A DNA stretch of 64,000 nt from Mesorhizobium sp. GTDB lineage: Bacteria; Pseudomonadota; Alphaproteobacteria; Rhizobiales; Rhizobiaceae. Made by a program: the position numbers and the translations under genes. The notes below the pieces were generated by a model, which had not been told where the DNA came from, made no database searches, and saw only the letters and a program-made list of their open reading frames with translations. The DNA lies in the NCBI GenBank assembly GCA_004020645.1, contig SAQL01000018.1, positions 81,539-145,538 on the forward strand, in the 5' to 3' direction. This document shows positions 43,297-51,804 of the stretch, piece by piece (positions within the stretch are counted from its first letter, which is position 1; every line of letters starts with the position of its first letter).

Positions 43297-44322
43297 TTGT
43301 CGAAAAGGATCGCGGGGCTTGGCCTGGCGGCGACAGTGGCAGCCATGCCATGGCCGGTCTATTCGGGAGTCTTGGCCAACGGAGTGACCGAAGCCGCGGT
43401 TGCCACCGCTGTTCCCTACTCCGCTTTGAGTTTCCCCTCGGCCGCGCCCGAGTTCGACATCATCGATCCGGGCACCATATCGACCTCCCGACGCAAGGGA
43501 GAAGGCACACTGGCCGACGCGTTGAAGGGCACCGTCTCCATCCTTTCCGAAAGCGCGGAACAGATCGTCATCGGCAGGTCGGTGCACGAGTTCGGCGAAT
43601 ACAAGGTGTCGCAGTACATTGCCAGCGAGATTCTGCGTGCCGCCAAGGACACCCAATTTCCTGCCGACACCCTTTTCGCGATCGCCGAGAAGGAGTCCTC
43701 CTTCAACATCAACAACCGCCCGCCCAAAGGGTCGGCACTTGGTCTTATGCAGTTCCTCGACCAGACATGGCTCGAGGCCGTGAAGAACTACGGTGCAGAG
43801 TTCGGCCTGGGCGACGAAGCGGAACTGATCCGGACCCGCCCCGAGGGCAAGCGCGAACACCATTTCGTCGACGACAAGGCCGAAGAAGAGCGCATCCTTG
43901 AATTCAGGCGCGATCCCTATCTATCGGCCGCACTTGCGGCCAAGAACCTTCTCGCGGCCAAGGAACGCATCGAAGCCCGTCTCGAGAAGGCTATGGACGA
44001 AAGGGATCTTTACCTCCCCCATTTCCTTGGCACCAACGGGGCAGCAACACTCCTGTCGAATGCCGAAGAGAAGCCCAATGCCACGGCCAGCAAAATCTTC
44101 CCCAAGGCGGCGCGCTTCAATACTGCCATCTTCAAGGCCGAGGGAAATCAGCTCACCGTCGGCCAGTTTCACCAGCGCCTGCGCTCCTTCCTAGAAGCCC
44201 GCATCGGCAAATACAGCGATGTCGAAACGCGCGTGAAAGCGGCTGACCTGTCCTGGACAGCGGGTTTTGAGAATCTCGTCTACGATTTGGGCAAACGGCT
44301 GGCGACGGCAATGCGACGGTAA
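43297..44322 (+). CDS. Lytic transglycosylase with SLT domain
   Basis: About 341 residues. The catalytic SLT segment is TLFAIAEKESSFNINNRPPKGSALGLMQFLDQTW, where the Glu of KESSF is the acid/base and GLMQF is the second conserved motif. It cleaves peptidoglycan glycan strands. I prefer the TTG at 43297 because it gives a signal peptide (SKRIAGLGLAATVAAMPWPVYSGVLA) and has GGGCGGA upstream; an earlier TTG at 43171 adds 42 residues without such features. The start is therefore uncertain. It is followed by a palindromic repeat element. Confidence 0.82.
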   Translation: MSKRIAGLGLAATVAAMPWPVYSGVLANGVTEAAVATAVPYSALSFPSAAPEFDIIDPGTISTSRRKGEGTLADALKGTVSILSESAEQIVIGRSVHEFGEYKVSQYIASEILRAAKDTQFPADTLFAIAEKESSFNINNRPPKGSALGLMQFLDQTWLEAVKNYGAEFGLGDEAELIRTRPEGKREHHFVDDKAEEERILEFRRDPYLSAALAAKNLLAAKERIEARLEKAMDERDLYLPHFLGTNGAATLLSNAEEKPNATASKIFPKAARFNTAIFKAEGNQLTVGQFHQRLRSFLEARIGKYSDVETRVKAADLSWTAGFENLVYDLGKRLATAMRR

Positions 44323-44348
44323 TCAGCAAGATATCGGGTTTTCACCAC

Positions 44349-44453
44349 TAAAGCGCGTCGTGTTTGATCGGCCCCACGCGACGCGCTTTAGGTTGTTGTT
44401 TTATGCATGTCGCTATCGCAAAACCGCTGCACACTTTTGCGCGACATGCATTA
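44349..44453. repeat. Full copy of a double-palindrome intergenic element
   Basis: Two nested inverted repeats in tandem: TAAAGCGCGTCG (44349-44360) with CGACGCGCTTTA (44379-44390), then ATGCATGTCGC (44403-44413) with GCGACATGCAT (44441-44451). Between the arms of the second is TATCGCAAAACCGCTGCACAC. The element ends on the stop codon of the YqgE/AlgH gene. Related copies are at 37295-37327 and 46722-46836. It resembles the RIME-type elements known from Rhizobium; it could fold as two hairpins in either transcript. Confidence 0.65.
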
Positions 44454-45059
44454 GGCGTGCCCGGCCGCCAGGCTGAGATGCGCGAGATCGATGCCGATCG
44501 AAGCGAGAATCCGGTCGTATTTGCGCTCGATGTCGGTATCGAACAGAAGCTCCGCATTTGCCGGGCAGGTCAGCCAACCGTTCTCGGCGATTTCGCTTTC
44601 CAGCTGACCGGCGCCCCAGCCCGAATAGCCGAGCGCCATCAGCGCGTGCCGGGGCCCACGGCCCGACGAAATGGCGCGCAATATGTCGACGGTCGCGGTC
44701 AGGCAAATGTCGTCGGAGACGGCCAGCGACGATTCCACCCGGTAGTCGCCCGAATGCAGGACGAAGCCGCGACTGCGGTCCACCGGTCCGCCGTTGCGCA
44801 CGACGAAGTCGCGGGCCTGGGCGGGCAAGCGGATCGCCTCCTGTTCGTTCATGATGCCGAGCTGCACGAGCAGATCCGGAAACAGCATCTGCTGCGTCTG
44901 GTTGATGACCAAGCCCATCGCGCCTTCGTCGCTGTGCGCACAAATGTAGATGACGGAGCGCGTAAAGCGGTCGTCCTTCATGCCGGGCATGGCAATCAGG
45001 AACTGGTCGTCGAGAAAGCCGCGTCCCGCAGCCATCTTCTTGTGGCGCAACAAGTCCAT
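44451..45059 (-). CDS. YqgE/AlgH family protein (UPF0301)
   Basis: 202 residues. The family segments GRGFLDDQFLIAMPGMKDDRFTRSVIYICAHSDEGAMGLVINQ, FVVRNGGPVDRSRGFVLHS and LALGYSGWGAGQLESEIAENGWL are present in order. The role is uncertain; AlgH in Pseudomonas affects alginate and other regulation. The ATG at 45059 gives MDLLRHKK; the frame continues upstream across a tandem repeat, so longer starts are less likely. Its 3' end coincides with the repeat element. Confidence 0.88.
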   Translation of the reverse strand: MDLLRHKKMAAGRGFLDDQFLIAMPGMKDDRFTRSVIYICAHSDEGAMGLVINQTQQMLFPDLLVQLGIMNEQEAIRLPAQARDFVVRNGGPVDRSRGFVLHSGDYRVESSLAVSDDICLTATVDILRAISSGRGPRHALMALGYSGWGAGQLESEIAENGWLTCPANAELLFDTDIERKYDRILASIGIDLAHLSLAAGHA

Positions 45060-45142
45060 GAGGAAGAGCGTAACGCGTTTCTGGAGCGCCGAAAAGATGC
45101 GCCGCGCGTGATTTGGTCGCAGATGTGCATCTAAGGTCCGCA

Positions 45143-45232
45143 AAGCTGTGCCCGAGGTCACGCAAAAGCTGTGCCCGCGGTCACGCAAAAGCTGTGCCCG
45201 CGGTCACGCAAAAGCTGCCCGCGGTCACGCAA
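45143..45232. repeat. Tandem repeat of four 23-base units
   Basis: Units at 45143-45165, 45166-45188, 45189-45211 and 45212-45232. The second and third are identical, the first has one difference (A for C), and the fourth lacks two bases. Each unit contains GTGCCCGCGGTCACGCAA. The array lies in the 236-base divergent gap between the YqgE/AlgH and DsbD-domain genes, so it may affect either promoter and may vary in copy number between strains. Confidence 0.75.
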
Positions 45233-45295
45233 ATATGATAGCAGCGACGCCATGAAGTCATTGCGCAGCCATGAACGGACGCTCAAATCATCGCC

Positions 45296-46102
45296 ATGCA
45301 AAGCTTGAAAGTCCTGCTGCTCAGCGCCGCTGTTGGATGTGGAACCGGCCTTCCCGCCGCAGCCTCCTCGTCGATCTGGTACAATAGCGAAGGCGGCAAA
45401 GTGCGGCTTGTGACCAGCGGCAAGCCCGACGAAGCCGGGCGCATCCACGGCGTCCTCGATATTGCGCTCAAGCCTGGCTGGAAAACCTACTGGCGCGATC
45501 CGGGCGACGCGGGCGTGCCGCCGCAAATCGATGTCTCGGCCAGCACCAACATTGCCAACGCGACGTTTTCGTTTCCGCCGCCCCAGCGCCACGACGACGG
45601 CTACGGCAAATGGGCCGGCTATGACCATCCGGTTTCGCTGCCGGTGACCTTCACGCTGTCGGCGCCGAACGAGCCGGCCGTCATCGATGCCGATATCTTT
45701 CTCGGCATTTGCGAGACGATCTGCATCCCGGTGCAGACGAAGCTGACCATCGATCCGGGCTCCGATCCGGACAATGTCGAAGATGCCGCGTTGGTGAAGG
45801 CGGCCCTTGCAATGCTGCCTGCTCCCGCAAGACCCGATTTCGGCATCAATATCCTGCCGGGCGACCGCGAGACACTGATTGTCGAGGCGAGCTTTCCGGG
45901 CAATCCCGAAGCAGCGGATTTCTTTGTCGCCGGTGAGCGGGATTACATGTTCGGCGTGCCGGCCCGCAGCGAAAAGGAAGGCAAGCTGGTGTTTACCGTG
46001 CCTATCCTCGACAGGCCGACGACGACGCCGACGGATGGCGGACTTTACTACACGCTGACAACTGCGGCCGGCGCGGTCGAAGGCCTGCTGCCGTTCCCTT
46101 GA
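45296..46102 (+). CDS. Exported DsbD N-terminal-domain (ScsB-like) protein
   Basis: 268 residues. A signal peptide (about 1-24, ending PAAAS) precedes a DsbD-N/DsbC-type immunoglobulin-like domain with KPGWKTYWRDPGDAGVPP and the Cys pair GICETICIPV. In DsbD this domain relays electrons in the periplasm; here it stands without the transmembrane and thioredoxin domains, as is common in rhizobia. The partner is not in this window. The ATG at 45296 follows the tandem repeat region. Confidence 0.82.
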   Translation: MQSLKVLLLSAAVGCGTGLPAAASSSIWYNSEGGKVRLVTSGKPDEAGRIHGVLDIALKPGWKTYWRDPGDAGVPPQIDVSASTNIANATFSFPPPQRHDDGYGKWAGYDHPVSLPVTFTLSAPNEPAVIDADIFLGICETICIPVQTKLTIDPGSDPDNVEDAALVKAALAMLPAPARPDFGINILPGDRETLIVEASFPGNPEAADFFVAGERDYMFGVPARSEKEGKLVFTVPILDRPTTTPTDGGLYYTLTTAAGAVEGLLPFP

Positions 46103-46219
46103 TCCCGAGCAAAGGATGTCAGGTCGAACATCCTTTTGTTCCCGGCTCCCCGAGGTTGCGGGAAACACCTGAGTTCGCTATCGCAAGAATACTTCCATTC
46201 CATCTCTCAAGTGAGGACC

Positions 46220-46705
46220 ATGATGACGATTGCCGTTGGCGATAAACTGCCCGATGCGACCTTCAAGACAATGACTGCCGACGGCGCAAAAGCGATCACG
46301 ACGGCCGAGATTTTCTCGGGAAAGAAGGTGGTGCTGTTCGCCGTTCCCGGCGCTTTCACGCCGACCTGCTCCAACAATCATCTGCCCGGCTATCTGGACA
46401 ATTACGACGCCATCCTGGCGCGCGGCGTCGACACCATCGCCGTCGTCGCCGTCAACGATGTTCACGTGATGGGCGCCTGGGCCCGCTTCAGCGGCGGTGA
46501 AGGCAAGCTCTTTTATCTTGCCGACGGCAATGGCGATTTCGTCAAGTCGATCGGCCTTGACGCCGATCTTTCCAGCGGCGGCATGGGGCTGCGCTCGAAG
46601 CGGTTTTCGATGATCGTCGACGACGGCAAGGTCACCGCGCTCAATGTCGAGACAAAGCCCGGCGTCAACGAATCCGGGGCGGCTCATATTCTCGGACAGC
46701 TTTAG
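46220..46705 (+). CDS. Peroxiredoxin of the Prx5 type, 1-Cys
   Basis: 161 residues from the ATG at 46220 (GAGG upstream). The peroxidatic Cys50 sits in PGAFTPTCSNNHLPGY, the Prx5 signature. No other Cys is present, so reduction must come from an external thiol such as glutaredoxin/glutathione. It reduces peroxides in the cytosol. Followed by a palindromic repeat element. Confidence 0.93.
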   Translation: MMTIAVGDKLPDATFKTMTADGAKAITTAEIFSGKKVVLFAVPGAFTPTCSNNHLPGYLDNYDAILARGVDTIAVVAVNDVHVMGAWARFSGGEGKLFYLADGNGDFVKSIGLDADLSSGGMGLRSKRFSMIVDDGKVTALNVETKPGVNESGAAHILGQL

Positions 46706-46721
46706 ATTTCGGCTTGGGCTC

Positions 46722-46836
46722 TTAAAGCGCGTCTCGCTTTTAAGTCTTTGTTTTTCGTTATCCCAAAACGGTTGCGCACCCTCGGGCCAAGCCCAGGGTC
46801 AAGCCCGAGGGCAAGCTTTTGGGCGACATGCATTAG
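46722..46836. repeat. Variant copy of the intergenic element with an inserted palindrome
   Basis: TAAAGCGcgtctCGCTTTTA arms (46723-46743) correspond to the left palindrome of the copy at 44349, and TTTTGGGCGACATGCATTAGG (46817-46837) to its right end. Between them the spacer has gained a second perfect inverted repeat, CCCTCGGGC (46779-46787) with GCCCGAGGG (46803-46811). So a smaller palindrome appears to have inserted or expanded inside the element. It ends shortly before the DUF2938 gene. Confidence 0.6.
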
Positions 46837-46860
46837 GGATTGTTTGCTTGGGGGACCTCA

Positions 46861-47343
46861 ATGATGTTTGACATCTTCTGGCGCGCTGTGGCGATCGGCA
46901 TCGGCGCCACGGCGCTCATGGACGTCTGGGCGATTTTCCTGAACACCGTGTTTGCTCAGCCGCGGCCGAACTGGGGACTGGTCGGTCGCTGGGTCTGGCA
47001 TCTGAAGCGCGGCAAGGTGTTCCACGACGACATCGGCGAGGCAGCACCCTACGCGCATGAATCGGCGCTGGGCTGGGCCTTCCACTATTTTGTCGGCATC
47101 GTCTACGGCGTCGTTCTGGCCGTTTTGGCGGGAGCGGCGTGGCTGGCCGCGCCGACCTTCCTGCCGGCCTTCATCCTCGGCATCGTCACCGTGAGCGCCG
47201 GCTGGTTCCTGCTGGCGCCCGGCATGGGTGCCGGCTGGGCCGCATCAAAGCGCCCCAACCCTATGCAGATCCGCGCCCTCAACCTCGTGTCGCATACTGT
47301 GTTCGCGCTCGGACTTTTCGGCACGGCGCTGCTGATCCGTTAG
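46861..47343 (+). CDS. DUF2938 integral membrane protein
   Basis: 160 residues with four predicted membrane helices. IGATALMDVWAIFLNTVFAQPRPNWGLVGRWVWHL and AFHYFVGIVYGVVLAVLAG, GMGAGWAASKRPNP match the DUF2938 family. Function unknown. The ATG at 46861 has GGGGGA upstream; an earlier start at 46840 is possible. It converges on the histidine phosphatase gene with five bases between. Confidence 0.85.
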   Translation: MMFDIFWRAVAIGIGATALMDVWAIFLNTVFAQPRPNWGLVGRWVWHLKRGKVFHDDIGEAAPYAHESALGWAFHYFVGIVYGVVLAVLAGAAWLAAPTFLPAFILGIVTVSAGWFLLAPGMGAGWAASKRPNPMQIRALNLVSHTVFALGLFGTALLIR

Positions 47344-47348
47344 CCAAA

Positions 47349-47942
47349 TTAATCGTCGCGGTGCTGCGCCAGCCTGTCGATCGGCCGCCATCCGTGGACA
47401 ACGCGACGCGCGCGGATATCGTACGCGAAATAGTTCCCGCCGCCCGCTGGTTGATCCGCCTCGCGGCTGATCTCCCGCCCGCCGAGAGAAAGCAGCAGAA
47501 GCGTTCCGACACCTCCGTGGCCCACGAAAGCAACGTCGGCGGCGTCATCTATGCCGAGCACAGTGTCTACCTCGCTCAGAATACGATGCTGAGCATCGAT
47601 AGCCCGCTCCCATCCGCGAATGCTGCTGTATGGATTGGCGAAGAATTGGTCCGCGACCGCTTCGAACTCCGCAGGCGGTAGGAAACCGGTTGCCGATCGG
47701 TCATTCTCATGCATCCGCTCCCTCACCTCGACCTCAAGGCGGAGATGCCTTCCGAGTATCTCGGCGGTTTCTATCGCCTTGCGTTCACCCGATGACACGA
47801 TACGCCGGATCGACCGAACCCACGGCTGATCGAGCATTGCAGACGTTCTCGCTCGCCCGATGTCGGATAGCCCCCACTCTGGCACTGGAACATTGGCATC
47901 GATCCGAACCTGGGGATGCGTGATGTAGTATGCGATCGGCAT
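47349..47942 (-). CDS. Histidine phosphatase-family protein with altered RHG motif
   Basis: 197 residues. The N-terminus reads YYITHPQV where the family normally has the phospho-acceptor motif RHG; the His is kept (residue 9) but Arg is Thr and Gly is Pro. Other active-site parts are present: SSGERKAIETAE, HENDR and VGHGG. The phosphatase core is therefore likely folded, but the activity may differ. It lies between DUF2938 and rnhA. Confidence 0.8.
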   Translation of the reverse strand: MPIAYYITHPQVRIDANVPVPEWGLSDIGRARTSAMLDQPWVRSIRRIVSSGERKAIETAEILGRHLRLEVEVRERMHENDRSATGFLPPAEFEAVADQFFANPYSSIRGWERAIDAQHRILSEVDTVLGIDDAADVAFVGHGGVGTLLLLSLGGREISREADQPAGGGNYFAYDIRARRVVHGWRPIDRLAQHRDD

Positions 47943-47982
47943 GATAGATCTTCCTCCCAGAGAGCGGACCCGCAGCGGGAAT

Positions 47983-48510
47983 TCAATAACTCTGGGTCGA
48001 GCGCCGTGGCTTTGCGATCGCCGGCTGCTTCGACTGCGGACCTGGCTTCGGCGCCGCGATCTTTACGGGGCCTTTCTTGAACGGCGCCATGCCGAGCCGC
48101 GCCAGCTCGTCGGCACGCTCGTTCTCCGGATGGCCGGCATGGCCCTTGACCCAATGCCATATGACCTGATGGCGGTTGCGCGCCTCGTCGAGGGCCTGCC
48201 ACAGCTCGGCATTCTTCACCGGTTGCCTGGCAGCGGTCTTCCAGCCGTTGCGCTTCCAGCCGTCGATCCAGCTGAAAATACCGTCCTTGACGTAGTTGCT
48301 GTCGGTATAAAGATCGACGGCGCAGGGTTCTTTCAGCGCATTGAGCGCTGAGATGGCGGCCAAAAGTTCCATGCGGTTGTTGGTGGTAGCAGCCTCGCCG
48401 CCCGACAGTTCTTTCGTGACACCGTTGAAGCGCAGGACCGCCCCCCAGCCGCCAGGCCCCGGATTGCCCGAACAGGCACCATCGGTGAAGATTTCAACGC
48501 GCTTGGTCAT
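47983..48510 (-). CDS. rnhA: Ribonuclease HI
   Basis: 175 residues. Catalytic DEDD residues are visible in IFTDGACSGNPGPGGWG, NNRMELLA, LYTDSNYV and PENERADELA; a basic C-terminal tail (about 150-175) is extra. It removes RNA from RNA-DNA hybrids. The ATG overlaps the thrB stop by four bases. A longer upstream frame is an artefact of overlapping thrB. Confidence 0.95.
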   Translation of the reverse strand: MTKRVEIFTDGACSGNPGPGGWGAVLRFNGVTKELSGGEAATTNNRMELLAAISALNALKEPCAVDLYTDSNYVKDGIFSWIDGWKRNGWKTAARQPVKNAELWQALDEARNRHQVIWHWVKGHAGHPENERADELARLGMAPFKKGPVKIAAPKPGPQSKQPAIAKPRRSTQSY

Positions 48511-49469
48511 GTCAGTCCATACTCGGAAGGAGATTTGATCGCCCGGTGGAAACGCATCCTGCGGATGTATTCGGTCGGGTCGCGTTTTATGACCAGCCCG
48601 CCGTTGGCAACGGTCAGCCAGTCGTAAAGCCGGGTCAGCATGAAGCGCAGCGCCGAACCGCGCGCCAGTATCGGCAGCGCAGCTTTCTCCTCGCCGCTCA
48701 AGGGCCGCACGCCTTGATAGCCGGCAAGCAGCGCCGTGCCCTTGGTCAGGTTGAAGGAAAAATCCTTCTCGAAGCACCAGGCGTTGAGGCAGGTCGCGAC
48801 ATCATAGGCGTAGAGATCGTTGCAGGCGAAATAGAAGTCGATCAGCCCGGACAGTTTTTCGCCGAGGAAGAAGACATTGTCGGGGAAAAGATCGGCATGG
48901 ATAATGCCCTCCGGCAGGCCTTTGGGCCAGTTCCGCTCGAAATCTACGAAGTCGGCATCGACCTCGGCCGCCAGTCCCGGCTCGACCTCGTCGGCGCGAG
49001 GGCGAGCGGCGCTCCACAGCTTGCGCCAGCCATCGATGGCAAGAGCGTTCGGACGGGTCATCGGAAAGTCGGCGCCGGCAAGATGCAGTGCCGCCAGCGC
49101 CTTGCCGACTTCGCCGCAATGCGCTGATGTTGGCCGCCGCAGCGAAAGGCCTTCGAGGAAAGTGATGATGACCGCCGGCCGGCCGGCAAGCGTTCCGATG
49201 ACGTCGCCATCATGCGCCGTCACCGGAAGCGGGCAGGAAATGCCCTTCCTGGCAAGGTGACCCATGAGGCCGAGGAAGAACGGCAGGTCGGCCTTGTCGA
49301 CGCGCTTTTCGTAGAGCGTCAGGATGTAGGAGCCGCTGGTCGTGTGCAGCAGGAAATTCGAGTTCTCGGTGCCTTCGGCAATGCCCTTGTAGGATAGGAG
49401 ATCGCCGACCGGATAGGCCTCCAGGAACGCGCCGAGCTCGCCTTCGTTGACGTCGGTGTAGACCGCCAT
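48507..49469 (-). CDS. thrB: Homoserine kinase (ThrB type II)
   Basis: 320 residues of the aminoglycoside-phosphotransferase-like fold. N-terminal MAVYTDVNEGELGAFLEAYPVG, the catalytic IIHADLFPDNVFF (His-x-Asp, Asn) and LIDFYFACND identify the rhizobial homoserine kinase. It makes O-phosphohomoserine, the substrate of ThrC encoded at 31066-32469. It lies seven bases after ispH and overlaps rnhA, an arrangement conserved in rhizobia. Confidence 0.95.
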   Translation of the reverse strand: MAVYTDVNEGELGAFLEAYPVGDLLSYKGIAEGTENSNFLLHTTSGSYILTLYEKRVDKADLPFFLGLMGHLARKGISCPLPVTAHDGDVIGTLAGRPAVIITFLEGLSLRRPTSAHCGEVGKALAALHLAGADFPMTRPNALAIDGWRKLWSAARPRADEVEPGLAAEVDADFVDFERNWPKGLPEGIIHADLFPDNVFFLGEKLSGLIDFYFACNDLYAYDVATCLNAWCFEKDFSFNLTKGTALLAGYQGVRPLSGEEKAALPILARGSALRFMLTRLYDWLTVANGGLVIKRDPTEYIRRMRFHRAIKSPSEYGLT

Positions 49470-49476
49470 GGGCTCT

Positions 49477-50487
49477 TCACGCGGCTCCGTTGACGAAAGC
49501 CATGTCGGCCGCCGTCAGTTCGACGTCGCGCAGGACCCGCATCACTGGAAAATCCTCCGTTTCCGTCGCCGTCACCGCCAGCTCGATCGTCACGTCGAAG
49601 CGCTGCCGGAAGGCATCGATGATCTCGTCGACGATGATTTCCGGCGCCGACGCGCCGGCCGACAGACCGAGCGTCGAGATGCCGGCGATATCTGTCCACG
49701 GAATTTCGGAGGCGCGCTGTACCAGAAGCGACATCGAGGCGCCGGCGCGTTCGGCCACTTCGACAAGACGCCGTGAATTGGACGAGTTGGGGGCGCCGAC
49801 GATCAGGAAGAGATCGGAGCCCGCGGCGGTCTCCTTGACCGCTTCCTGACGGTTGGTGGTGGCGTAGCAGATTGATTCCGCTGCCGCCGCATGCAAATCG
49901 GGAAAACGATCCTTAAGCACGCGGATGATGCCGGCGGTGTCCTCGACCGACAGCGTCGTCTGGGTGACGAAACCGAGCGCCTGCGGGTCGGCGGGCACCA
50001 AATTCGCCGCGTCGGCTTCGGTCTCGATCAAGGTGACGGCGCCGTCCGGCAACTGCCCCATCGTGCCGATCACTTCCGGGTGGCCGGCATGGCCGATCAG
50101 AAGCACATGGCGGCCGAGCCGCTGATGGCGCATCGCCTGCTTGTGGACCTTCGACACCAGCGGGCAGGTGGCGTCGAGATAGAAGAGATTGCGCGCCTGG
50201 GCGTCCGCCGGCACCGACTTCGGCACGCCATGCGCCGAAAAGACGACCGGGCTCTGGCGATGTTCCGCCGGTATCTCGGAGAGCTCCTCGATGAACACCG
50301 CACCGAGGCTTTGCAACCCCTCGACGACGTAGCGATTGTGTACGATCTCGTGGCGGACATAGACCGGCGCGCCGTATTTCTTCAGCGCCAGCACGACGAT
50401 CTGGATGGCGCGGTCGACGCCGGCGCAGAAGCCCCGCGGCTGGCAGAGCCTTACGGTCAGCGGTGGCTTTGTGGTCGTGTGAAGCAT
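49477..50487 (-). CDS. ispH: 4-Hydroxy-3-methylbut-2-enyl diphosphate reductase
   Basis: 336 residues. Cluster Cys residues in RGFCAGVDRAIQ, LDATCPLVSKVH and ESICYATTNRQEAV, with the SSNSRRL and LGLSAGASAPE motifs. It catalyses the last step of the MEP isoprenoid pathway with a [4Fe-4S] cluster. It is the first gene of the ispH-thrB-rnhA transcript. Confidence 0.97.
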   Translation of the reverse strand: MLHTTTKPPLTVRLCQPRGFCAGVDRAIQIVVLALKKYGAPVYVRHEIVHNRYVVEGLQSLGAVFIEELSEIPAEHRQSPVVFSAHGVPKSVPADAQARNLFYLDATCPLVSKVHKQAMRHQRLGRHVLLIGHAGHPEVIGTMGQLPDGAVTLIETEADAANLVPADPQALGFVTQTTLSVEDTAGIIRVLKDRFPDLHAAAAESICYATTNRQEAVKETAAGSDLFLIVGAPNSSNSRRLVEVAERAGASMSLLVQRASEIPWTDIAGISTLGLSAGASAPEIIVDEIIDAFRQRFDVTIELAVTATETEDFPVMRVLRDVELTAADMAFVNGAA

Positions 50488-50584
50488 GATTCTTGGCCGG
50501 TTGGTCGTAATGTGAGCTCAAGTCTTGAACTCAAAGCGCGAAATGAGGTGCGCACCCCTGCCCTGTCAAGGGCGCCGGTGCCGA

Positions 50585-51340
50585 TCATTCTTCTTTCGCC
50601 GGGCGGCGAAGCGTGAAGATGAGGACGCCGGCAAGGGCAGCGGCAAGGCCATACCAGGTTACGGCATATTGCAAATGGCTGTTCGGCAGGTCGATGATCG
50701 TAACGCCACCGACCGGCAGCCCACCCGGGTTCGGCGTGGCGTCGGCGTCGATGAAGAATGGCAGCAGCCCGGCGCCGGCCGGCAGACCGGCGCTGGCCGC
50801 CATGGCGTCGCGATCCTTCCAGTAGAAAATGTTCTTCTGCGGATCATTGTCGGGAAGCATCATCGAGGGCTTTGCCGGCAGCGGATTGCGGGCGAGCCCC
50901 GTCACCGTCACCTTGCCCGCACCCTGGCTTTGCGGGCGCTTGGCCGCGTCCTTGAGATCGTACGGCACGAAGCCGCGATTGATCAGGACGAAGCGGCCGT
51001 CCTCCAGATGCAAGGGCGTGAAGACATCGAAACCGGACTGGCCTTCCCAGGTCGCGAAGAAATGTCGCTCGCCTTGATGCAGGAAAGTGCCTGATGCCGT
51101 CACCGGCGTGTAATCCACATCGCCGGTTGCGGCGAACCGCTTTTCAACCTCGGCCAACGGCACAGGTGCGGAATGCGTGCGCTGGCCGATGGTCTGGAGA
51201 AGACCCTCTTTCCAGTACAGGCGCTGGACCTGCCAGGTGCCGAGCGCCAGCAGCATGAAGAACAGCACGAGGCCGAGGCCAAGCAGTAATGCCGTCTTCG
51301 GCCGCGAACGGCCTGCGATCGAAGCGGATGTCGTGCTCAT
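50585..51340 (-). CDS. surf1: SURF1-family cytochrome oxidase assembly protein
   Basis: 251 residues with a membrane helix near each end (about 15-35 and 220-240). LGTWQVQRLYWKEGLL, ATWEGQSGFDVFTPL, VLINRGFVPYDLKD and FYWKDRDAMAA are SURF1 family segments. It aids heme a delivery to subunit I. ATG at 51340 overlaps the DUF983 stop (ATGA). It ends the oxidase transcript. Confidence 0.92.
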   Translation of the reverse strand: MSTTSASIAGRSRPKTALLLGLGLVLFFMLLALGTWQVQRLYWKEGLLQTIGQRTHSAPVPLAEVEKRFAATGDVDYTPVTASGTFLHQGERHFFATWEGQSGFDVFTPLHLEDGRFVLINRGFVPYDLKDAAKRPQSQGAGKVTVTGLARNPLPAKPSMMLPDNDPQKNIFYWKDRDAMAASAGLPAGAGLLPFFIDADATPNPGGLPVGGVTIIDLPNSHLQYAVTWYGLAAALAGVLIFTLRRPAKEE

Positions 51341-51723
51341 TCGCCGAGGTCCAGCCTGCCCTCTGCCGCCTTGTTGCGGTATTGCAGCGTCAGGAGCACA
51401 CCCTTGATCAGCCTGAGCGCGCCCAGGCAAAGCACCAGCGTCAGCGGTATCCACAGCAGGAAGTGCAGCCAGAGCGGCGGATTCAGCGTCACCTCCATCC
51501 ACAGCGCCAGCCCGACGACGATGAAGCCGATGATCAGGATGACGAACACCGCCGGACCGTCGCCGGCATCGGCGTAGGAATAGTCGAGGCCGCAATTGGC
51601 GCAGCGTCTGCCGACGGTGAGGAAGCCGGAAAACAGTCGTCCCTCGCCGCAACGCGGGCAGCGGCCGTGCAGGCCGGCCGAGATCGGATCGATTGGTGGC
51701 AAGATCGCCTTGTCGTCGCTCAT
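51337..51723 (-). CDS. DUF983 family membrane protein
   Basis: 128 residues. Two CxxC pairs (RCPRCGEGRLF, RRCANCGLDYS) form a zinc-ribbon, followed by two membrane helices. DUF983 proteins are commonly encoded in alphaproteobacterial aa3 oxidase operons; their role is not known but is thought to be in assembly. It sits between ctaE and surf1 and overlaps surf1 by four bases. Confidence 0.88.
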   Translation of the reverse strand: MSDDKAILPPIDPISAGLHGRCPRCGEGRLFSGFLTVGRRCANCGLDYSYADAGDGPAVFVILIIGFIVVGLALWMEVTLNPPLWLHFLLWIPLTLVLCLGALRLIKGVLLTLQYRNKAAEGRLDLGE

Positions 51724-51804
51724 TCCGATACTTTAGTGTCCTTCGCCCCAAAAGATAAGGCGGCCACGTCGCCGCAGCCGCCCACGCAATTCCTCAAGAA
51801 GATT

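Noticed and set aside
45143..45232. CRISPR-like array
   Set aside because: Units are directly abutting with no spacers and no cas genes; it is a simple tandem repeat.
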